Positions 57,113 to 64,000 of a stretch of 64,000 nucleotides of DNA are shown here, piece by piece. The notes under the pieces are model-generated. The model saw only the letters and a list, made by a program, of their open reading frames with translations. It did not search any database and was not told the origin of the DNA. Source of the DNA: Pelobates cultripes. Lineage: Eukaryota; Chordata; Amphibia; Anura; Pelobatidae. The translations under genes were made by a program, and so were the position numbers. Where the stretch lies: positions 363,767,424 to 363,831,423 of the forward strand of contig OW240912.1 in the NCBI GenBank assembly GCA_933207985.1, in the 5' to 3' direction. The number at the start of each line of letters is the position of its first letter. Within the stretch, counting starts at the first letter, position 1.

Positions 57113-57180
57113 AAGAACACTTAATAATAATATATATGTGAGATAACAATAAGTGGTCTTGCTATGCAAGAACACTTAAT
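57069..57180. repeat. Tandem duplication of the module terminal hairpin
   Basis: Two 55-bp copies of AATAATATATATGTGAGATA, ACATTAAGTGGTCTTGC and TATGCAAGAACACTTAAT at the end of A4. Confidence 0.85.
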
Positions 57181-57233
57181 AATCAAATTCTGGGAAGCCA
57201 GAGTTTGAGATCCCTAATGTAAAGGATATAAGG

Positions 57234-57300
57234 CAGGGGTAGGCAACCTTCGGCATTAAAGGGTTACTCCCAGAATTATGACCACTTAAGTGATTTGAGA
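57234..57300. mobile_element. Possible hAT terminus with a TTAAAGG-type end inside
   Basis: CAGGGGTAGGCAACCTTCGG is like the terminus of many vertebrate hAT elements. TTAAAGGGTTACTCCCAGAA follows at once. No matching opposite end was found, so only the end is claimed. Confidence 0.4.
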
Positions 57301-58685
57301 GCATAGGTGCTACCTCTGCAGCTTTGCTATTATAAACAGTGACATTTCTGAGAAACAGCATGGTTTGCATCTTTCAACTTTCAGTACCAGTGGCTGTCAT
57401 TAGGAGAATCATTAGGGGTTTTTGTCTTAATTAGATTCAATTGTTGAATATACTCGATATTCATCAGCATGCAAAGCATATATCTAAATGCTTCTCTATA
57501 CATGTTGTGTGTTCTGGGCATATGTGCAAGACAACAGCACTGACATAGCTCCTGGTGGATGAAGTGCCATGAGCTAATATAAGTGCTTATAGAGGACAGC
57601 TTTAGGTAAGTATAACTTTCTTCTGCTACATCTCCAGACCACCGCACCCCGAAGCAGAGTTGGTCACCATCAAATATTAAAACACCCTAGGGAGGTGGGG
57701 GAGCGCGTTTAAGGTTATGGGCATTACAAAGTTGCGAAGTGACATATATTTAAATCATTATTTGGTTATGACAATAAAAATTTTTTATTTTTTTTTATAT
57801 AAACTCCACTTGTTTGCATCTGCCCATTTCAAACATTCTAGGTATTTTCATTTTATTAATTTTAGTCATCAAGGTTTTGTCATCAGCAGTAAGCTCACAG
57901 AAACAGGAGGAAAATCCCAAGGCAGATTTTAATTGTATTTTTATTGATGTCAGCATTAAATGAGTAAAACATTTTGATATAATAAAACATGGACATAGCA
58001 GTATATTACCAAAGATGGATTTTGCATGACGAAAACCTTAATGCTTGGATATTTTAAGGAAATGAAGAGGATGTGAAAAACCAATTCATATAGAGAAGGC
58101 TTGTCATAGCCTGATCACACTCTACTCTTCCATATAGTTAATGCATTACACAGTGGGTGCATGCGTGCAGTTAATACGAGTCAAATAGAGAACATTTCTG
58201 TTTGCTTGATTACACTGCTTCCTATGGTACGCCAACTACATGATGGGCTGTATATACTAAAAAAAGATTAACCGAGACAAAGTTAGCTTTGACCTGATTG
58301 CATTCCCTCCCTCCATACAATTAAAATGTTACATGATTGCAAGAATACTTTCAACATGATTCGCATAGAGAAACTTTAACTTGCCCGTTGGTATTCCATT
58401 CCTCCATGTGTCTAACACATTACATAATGGAAGCATGATCCCAATTAGTTTGACTTAGACAACGTGTCCTGAAGTTATCATACTCCCGTCCTTCGAATGG
58501 TTAGCATATTTTATGATGGAGTGCATGTATTAAACCTGATTCACATAGGGAAAACTTTCAATTGCTTAAATAAATTCACATAGAGAAAACTTTGAATAGC
58601 TCTTTTCCATATGGTTAACACATCATTGGTACATGCACTAAACTATAAACTATATCCTTTGCATGTACCTAATAACCGAAATAAG
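57301..58685. other. Unassigned sequence with loosely repeated motif
   Basis: No coding support. Between about 58090 and 58600 a motif (CATATAGAGAA or CATAGAGAAAACTT, then TGATTACACT, then CCATATGGTTAACACATTACA) recurs four to five times at about 110-120 bp, a very old, degenerate tandem array. Confidence 0.4.
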
Positions 58686-59290
58686 TGTTAGGTAAGTATC
58701 CCGATCATGCAGAGAACAGACCAACAGAGTAATACCCAACCATGATAGAATAGCAGAGATACGTATTACCTGTCCTTAGAGTGGCCATGTTAATGTTAAG
58801 CCCGTGATTGCGAAACATACCTGCAAGCAGGTAAAGCAGAGTCAGGCTGAGGTCAAGAAAAACAGAAAAATTACAGAACAATAAGACAAGTCAAGGTCAA
58901 GGGTAACAGAGATCTGTATAGCCAAACAAAGCAAGGTCAATAACAGGAGATCACAGTAAAGTAGATAGATGCACTCTCAGTAGGGTATAGGGTAATGGTA
59001 ACAGGGGATTTATAAAGGGTGCAAAACAATTAGATAGTGTTTTCCCAAAACTAAAAGGAAAGGTGTTACCAGAAGGAGGCAGCAGGAGGTGTCCCCTGAT
59101 TGTGCTAAAAAGTAATTAGTATAAAAAGGCCGCACATGTGCAGCTTGCTATGGACGCTTGACATCCTCACGGTCTCACTCTGGAGGTGAGGACACTATAC
59201 GACTTTTCTAGTATCTTGTTGACATCTCCCGGCTCCCCATTACAAGAACTCCATACAATGTCCTCCAGCATCAGGGCAGCTTCTAGAGGA
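58686..59290 (-). mobile_element. LTR, family D, copy 1 (minus)
   Basis: GTATTACCTGTCCTTAGAGT and GGCCATGTTAATGTTAAG (58764-58803) are the reverse complement of the matching stretch in the copies at 61540-61580 and 63105-63140. The left end TGTTAGG would be the 3' end ...CCTAACA. A TATA-like CCTTTATAAATCCCC is seen on the minus strand near 59010-59024. The right limit is uncertain. Confidence 0.5.
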
Positions 59291-60840
59291 ATGATAATAA
59301 GCAATTAAACAAAAATACACTGTGCAGAACTGCGCAAACCATAGCCATTTATACAGTGTTTTTAAAGGAACTACTCCAAGCACCTTAACCATACACCAAC
59401 TTTATGTCTATTAAGCACACATCGTGCCAGTGTGCTTCATTCTAATATTGACCGATACAGATGATCAGTGAGTGTCAAAATGAGAATTGTAAGCTAAAAT
59501 AAGTTATTAAAATACCTGTAGTCTAGTACTTTGTGTCAATGTTTTTGAAAACGTTGAACAATAATGCCAAAAAAAAATTCCTCTAATATGTAATTAAGCA
59601 GCAAATATCTCATGATTGTATTGAAATAGTTGGCAAAAAATATAATATAATATTAAATATATCTGCGATCTGACTACATTTTTCAAATGGGTGGCCAACT
59701 AGTATAGTCTGCTGCCAGGCTGTTGTCAAGGACGATAGACACATGGGTTTGAACTGTAAACTTAATTAGCAGTATCCATTTTTGGCTTAGATAGTTGTAC
59801 TAAAGTGAAATATTTAAAACATCTACACGGAACATTTGAGTTTGTCAAATGTATTTGTGACCTGTAGAAACATAAAAAGCATTATTTGTAATCCCAAATT
59901 CCGCACAGAGATTTCAACGACTAAGGCTTCTGCACGCTCGACATCCCAATGAACCTGGTGGGTGGCTTCTGCTGGGAAAAACATCTGTGATATGTGAAAT
60001 GTCCTATTACAACCTTGACATGCATGTGAAAAGCAGACTTTTTTTTATCACTACAAAAAAATAAATTGCAGTTTGTGCCTTTAATTTTGTAACATTTAAA
60101 AAAAATGTAGGGAAGTCATTTAAATAAATGCAATTTTATTTTAGTTTGTTCAATTAAAATAAATAGTTTTTGTGATTTGGTGCTAAATAAATGCTTGTCT
60201 CATAAAAAAGGAAAATTCAGGGTGCACACCTTTATAATATGTGTTGTGTGTATCTATCACTTGCCCTCTCTGTGTTCTTCACGCCCTGAATCATGTCCAC
60301 AAGATATGAGGAGAATTCGCACCGTTACCAACAATATGAAAATATGTTGGTCATATTGTGAACAATTAATATAAAGAATATTACACTTTAAATTTTTTGT
60401 TTACATATTTCTGCTAATCTTACTTTTTACTGCATTCTGAAGTAATTCTATAGAAGCTGAAGACTCCTCTTAACTACTGAAGTGTAGAATGTATATCACC
60501 ATCTGGTGCATGTTTTATATAAAAATGTTTATTATCCAAATAATACACCTCACTAAATCAGCTGTATTACTTTACCTTGAATTCTGCTGCCCCAACAGCT
60601 GAAGGACGCACTGACCGTAAGTCAGTAGCAGAACTGCAGGGGGGTTGCTGAGAAGGTTGTGAATGCAGCCAGGCCCTATGCGTTCCACCTGTCACAGGGG
60701 GCCCAGGAGGTTGCCGACTGGCCACCTCAGGCACCCTCCTCCCGGACAGACAAATATCCACTGAGGCATGGGTGTGCACAGGAATTTTTCCAAAGGGGGG
60801 CATAATTGTAATGTCATCCATGGTAGGCCCCTTTTTGCAG
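59291..60840. other. Unassigned sequence
   Basis: AT-rich to 60560, then a GC-richer part (60580-60840) that may be the outer U3 of the LTR-like region downstream. No gene supported. Confidence 0.4.
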
Positions 60841-61290
60841 GGGTTAAGGCTGAGCACCAATTATGCAAATGAAACCTGGTGTCACATATTCATCCGCTTA
60901 TAGAAACGTGGTTAATTACATTTACTGTCCACACAGGAAAAGTTGTGCCAAGCAGCAACCTAATCCACAGAAGGGTTAATGCTGAGCACCAATTATGCAA
61001 ATTAAACCTGGTGTCACATATTCATCCGCTTATATAAACGTGGTTAATGACATTTACTGTCCACACAGGAAAAGTTGTGCCGAGCAGCAACCTAATCCAC
61101 AGAAGGGTTAATGCTGAGCACCAATTATGCAAATGAAACCTGGTGTCACATATTCATCCGCTTATAGAAAAGTGATTAATGACATTTACTGTCCACACAG
61201 GAAAAGTTGTGCCGAGCAACAAACTAATCCACAGAAGGGTTAATGCTGAGCACCAATTATGCAAATGAAACCTGGTAACTGACTTTGGGG
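60841..61290. repeat. 132-bp tandem repeat with octamer motifs (3.4 copies)
   Basis: Units start at 60841, 60973, 61105 and 61237 (GGGTTAATGCTGAGCACC). Each carries ATTATGCAAATGAAACC (or AAATTAAACC), with the ATGCAAAT octamer, and (except the last, cut one) CATATTCATCCGCTTATA. More than 95 percent similar between units by eye. Directly upstream of LTR-like promoter sequence. Confidence 0.9.
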
Positions 61291-61645
61291 TCAAAGGCCG
61301 GTTACAGCCTATCAGAACTAAAGGAGGGGTATTTAGGCCCAGTTCTCATCCTGCTCAGTGCCCTGTCGTGGTTTCCCTTGTGGTTGTCCGACAGCGCATT
61401 CCTGTTATTAGTTTTCTACCTGGTTTTTGACTTTGGCTTTGTTTATTGACTTCTCTATATTCTGGTATCCTGACTCCTGGCTTTCCTCATCGCTGCGTCC
61501 CTTTCTGTGTTCCCTGACCTCGGCTAGTATTTTTGACTATTCTATGTACGTTAAATCCAGCCATTCTAAGGACCGGTAATATGTTACTTATTTGTCATCC
61601 ATGCTATACAATTCTACGTGCTGGATCAAACAGTAATCCTGACAC
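61291..61645 (+). mobile_element. LTR, family D, copy 2: promoter-proximal part to 3' end
   Basis: GGGGTATTTAGGCCCAG (61326) is TATA-like, with a GC-rich start region CCTGCTCAGTGCCCTGTCG about 25-30 bp on. The body shares CGTTAAATCCAGCC, CTAAGGACCGGTAATATGTT and a closing CCTGACA with the copy ending at 63205. Ends in CA before a CA-rich minisatellite. No coding region attached. Confidence 0.55.
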
Positions 61646-62540
61646 ACACACATGCTCCCTACAGACAAACCCACTGACACACACACGCACACAACAGACA
61701 AGCTCACTGGTACACACACACAAACTTAGTACACACTCAGACACTCACACAAGATTACTACAGACAAACTCATTCACATGCTCACTACAGACAAGCTCAC
61801 TGACACACACACAAGCTCCCTGACACACACATGCACACTACAGAAAAGCTCACTGACACACACATCACACATGATCACTACAGACAAGCTCACTGACACA
61901 CCTACACATACTTACTACAGACAGGCTCACTGACACACATGCTCATTACAAACAAAGTTCACTACAGAAAAGCTCCCTGACATCCACATGGTCACTACAA
62001 ACTCACTGACACACACACATGCTTACTACAGACAAACTCACTGACACACACATGCTCACTGACACATATACACATGCTCATTATAGACATGCTCAATGAC
62101 ACACATGCTTACTGCAGAAAAGCTGGCTGACACACTCATGCTCTCTACAGAAAAGCTCACTGACACACACAAGCTCACTACAGACAAGCTCACTGACACA
62201 CATACACATGCTTACTACAGACAAGCTCACTGACACCCACATGCTCCCTACAGACAAACTCACTGACACATACATGCTCACTACAGACAAACCCACTGAC
62301 ACACACAAGCACACAACAGACAAGCTCACTGGCACACACACATTCTCATTACAGACAAGCTTACTGACACACACAAATGCTCACTATAGAAAAGCTCACC
62401 AACACACACAAGTTCACTACAGACAAGCTCATTGTCACACACACATGCTCATTACAGACAAGCTCACTGACACACACAAATGCTCACTTCAGAAAAGCTC
62501 ACCAACACACACAAGCTCACTTACCGGCAAGCTCACTTAG
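61646..62540. repeat. CTCACTACAGACAAGCTCAC minisatellite
   Basis: About 28 units of 28-35 bp (CTCACTACAGACAAGCTCAC then TGACACACACATG). Frames of about 90-110 codons on both strands come from the repeat. It lies between two family-D LTR copies, where an internal retroelement region would be expected. Confidence 0.9.
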
Positions 62541-63205
62541 CCCTCGGCCATGCTAGGCCATGATCATTGGGTGAGAGTGGTCATCTGATAATCTCAGCCA
62601 ATGAGTGTGGGTCTGCATGGGAAGGCTCAAGTCAGTGTACAGAACACAAGCCTCTTTGGAGGCTAGACTCATGTAACTTGTCAAATTGTTCTTAAGCTTT
62701 AAATGTAAGACACGTACCTGCTCATGGCTCCTACACAGCTCCCCTTATCAGGTCACGTGGCCCATACTCTCAATGTGGCATCGCAGCCTGTACATGAAAG
62801 TCTGTATACTTACTGTTCGGCTGACCATATATTTACACAGCTACCCCTCCTAGTTCGCGAGTGCTGAAATTCACTTCGCCATTTTCCTCCCTGTAGCATA
62901 ATAGACGCCACTCACTTGTAAAGGCGGGTCTTTTATGAATTCAAATTAGGTGACCCCATATTCAATCAATTCTGAGTCACAGACATGACATAAACCTGTT
63001 AGCCTTTTTAGTATTTCTGGTAGCCTGACCCGGCTTGTTATTCCGTCAATCTGTATTTCTATATGCCTGACCTGGGCTATTCCTGACTCTGTCTTTATCA
63101 TTATTAACATTAAGTCTGACTACTCTAAAGCCGGTAATACGTTTATCTAGAATCTCTGTTTGTGGTATTCGCCAATTCTGTAAGTTGGAGTGCCATCTCT
63201 TGACA
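62541..63205 (+). mobile_element. LTR, family D, copy 3
   Basis: TTATTAACATTAAGTCTGAC, CTCTAAAGCCGGTAATACGT and a closing CTCTTGACA match copies 1 and 2. The left limit is inferred as the end of the minisatellite. It contains a string of GCCTGACC(C/T)GG-like steps also present in copy 2. Confidence 0.5.
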
Positions 63206-63239
63206 CTGGCTCAATGAAGTGGGCTTGATGCAGTATTAA

Positions 63240-63524
63240 TGTCATATAAACCCTAAATAAAACATTGACATTGCAGGGTTAAATACACAGCTAGTGACTG
63301 TCTTCCTGACAGCCACTAGAGGCACTACCGCTGCACTGACTGAGTAAAACGTGGTCACATGACGCAGAAGCCCATAGGAAAGCATTGAATACAATTCTTT
63401 GATATTGGGAATTTTGGATGTGCAAAACGGTAAAACATTTAATTTATTAATACTTTGGCAAATGGGGGAAAGGGAACTACTATAGATACAGGCTAGTATT
63501 TCTAATGCTATAGTGTCCCTTTAA
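63240..63524. mobile_element. TTAA miniature element, left end unclear
   Basis: Right end GCTATAGTGTCCCTTTAA with TTAA at 63521-63524. The interior CAGCTAGTGACTGTCTTCCT and GACAGCCACTAGAGGC resembles that of the elements at 41333 and 9262. The left end is not recognised. Confidence 0.55.
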
Positions 63525-63724
63525 GTACTGCTGCATGGTGCAAAATGCCAGATTTAAGTATTTTACATATTTAGGCAAGATACAAGAGAACAAAAGGGGG
63601 AGTTTGTAACATGGCTTCCAAATAGCAACTCACAAAACTGTAACTCGAAAAAAAAGTACAGTTGGGTGGTATATATACAACATGTAAAACTGGAGAAAAT
63701 CTGGAAGATATGTTTACATTTTAC

Positions 63725-64000
63725 TTAAAGGAACACTATGGTCACCTAAAAAAACTTTAGCTTAATTAAGCAGTTTTTGTGTGTAGATCATCCCTCTCAG
63801 GTTTCACTGCTCAATTCACTGCCATTTAGGAGTTAAATTAGTTTGTTTCTGTTTATGCAGCCCTTGTCACACCTCCCCTGGCTCTGATTGACACAGCCTG
63901 CATAAAAAAAAACTGGTTTCACTTTCAATCAGATGTAATTTACCTTAAACAATTGTTTCTCTTTCTATGTAAATTGAACTTTAATCACATACAGCAGGCT
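63725..64000. mobile_element. TTAA element running off the window
   Basis: TTAAAGGAACACTATGGTCA, AACTTTAGCTTAATTAAGCA and CACTGCTCAATTCACTGCC match the left half of the outer element at 30907. The right half is beyond the window. Confidence 0.75.

Noticed and set aside
61533..62540. Regular repeat-and-spacer look that could suggest a CRISPR array
   Set aside because: Units are contiguous and the 'spacers' are CA-rich variants of the same sequence; the context is eukaryotic.

Overview
This window reads as a repeat-dense intergenic or intronic stretch of an animal genome, most likely an amphibian (frog). I reach that from the repeat content: a CR1-clade LINE whose 3' end carries the (ATGTAACT)n tail, an L1/Tx1-like LINE, a Penelope-like element with a GIY-YIG domain, several TTAA-flanked miniature elements starting TTAAAGGAACACTATAG or TTAACCCCTT, hAT-type elements with 8-bp target duplications, and long tandem arrays. 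I recognise no host protein-coding gene, rRNA or tRNA. Every convincing protein similarity belongs to a mobile element. The species cannot be fixed from the sequence alone.

Layout. 1-1119: unassigned. 1120-15270: one minisatellite (about 30 bp plus extra CTGT steps; core CTGTCTGTCAATTTAAATG) broken by solo LTRs of two families (B at 1575 and 3840; A at 2479, 5600 and 11970), which carry further insertions (278 bp at 2878, 694 bp at 6242, a 2.1-kb TTAA element at 12061). 15271-20700: a CR1 3' fragment, simple repeats, a second 2.1-kb TTAA element and a TA-flanked element with a 178-bp palindrome. About 20730-25289: a nearly full-length CR1 LINE with an open ORF1 (zinc-binding N-terminus plus SGNH esterase) and a broken ORF2 (endonuclease plus reverse transcriptase). 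25290-32680: mostly plain sequence with a Copia-type pol remnant (29461-30290, minus) and a pair of nested TTAA elements. 32687-34488: hAT-type element 1. 35100-39870: small TTAA elements and a Penelope-like 3' part. 40478-46178: a CR1 tail, a TTAA element and hAT-type element 2. 46757-57180: a CR1-like fragment, an L1-like fragment, L2-like tails and hairpin-ended modules, with a 3,238-bp block present twice and almost identical. 58686-63205: three copies of LTR family D, one preceded by 132-bp repeats carrying octamer motifs. The window ends inside another TTAA element.

The parts do not form a pathway. The picture is layered transposition: tandem arrays hosting LTRs, LTRs hosting DNA elements and short elements with 14-15 bp duplications, and a very recent local duplication. 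The most unusual items are the minisatellite-nested LTRs sharing the 5-bp duplication CTGTC, two foldback palindromes and other loci sharing a hammerhead-like CTGANRAAG...GAAAC signature, the Copia remnant, and the 3.24-kb duplication whose right edge falls at a homologous point of the module it interrupts. Family names above come from motif recognition, not from a database search.
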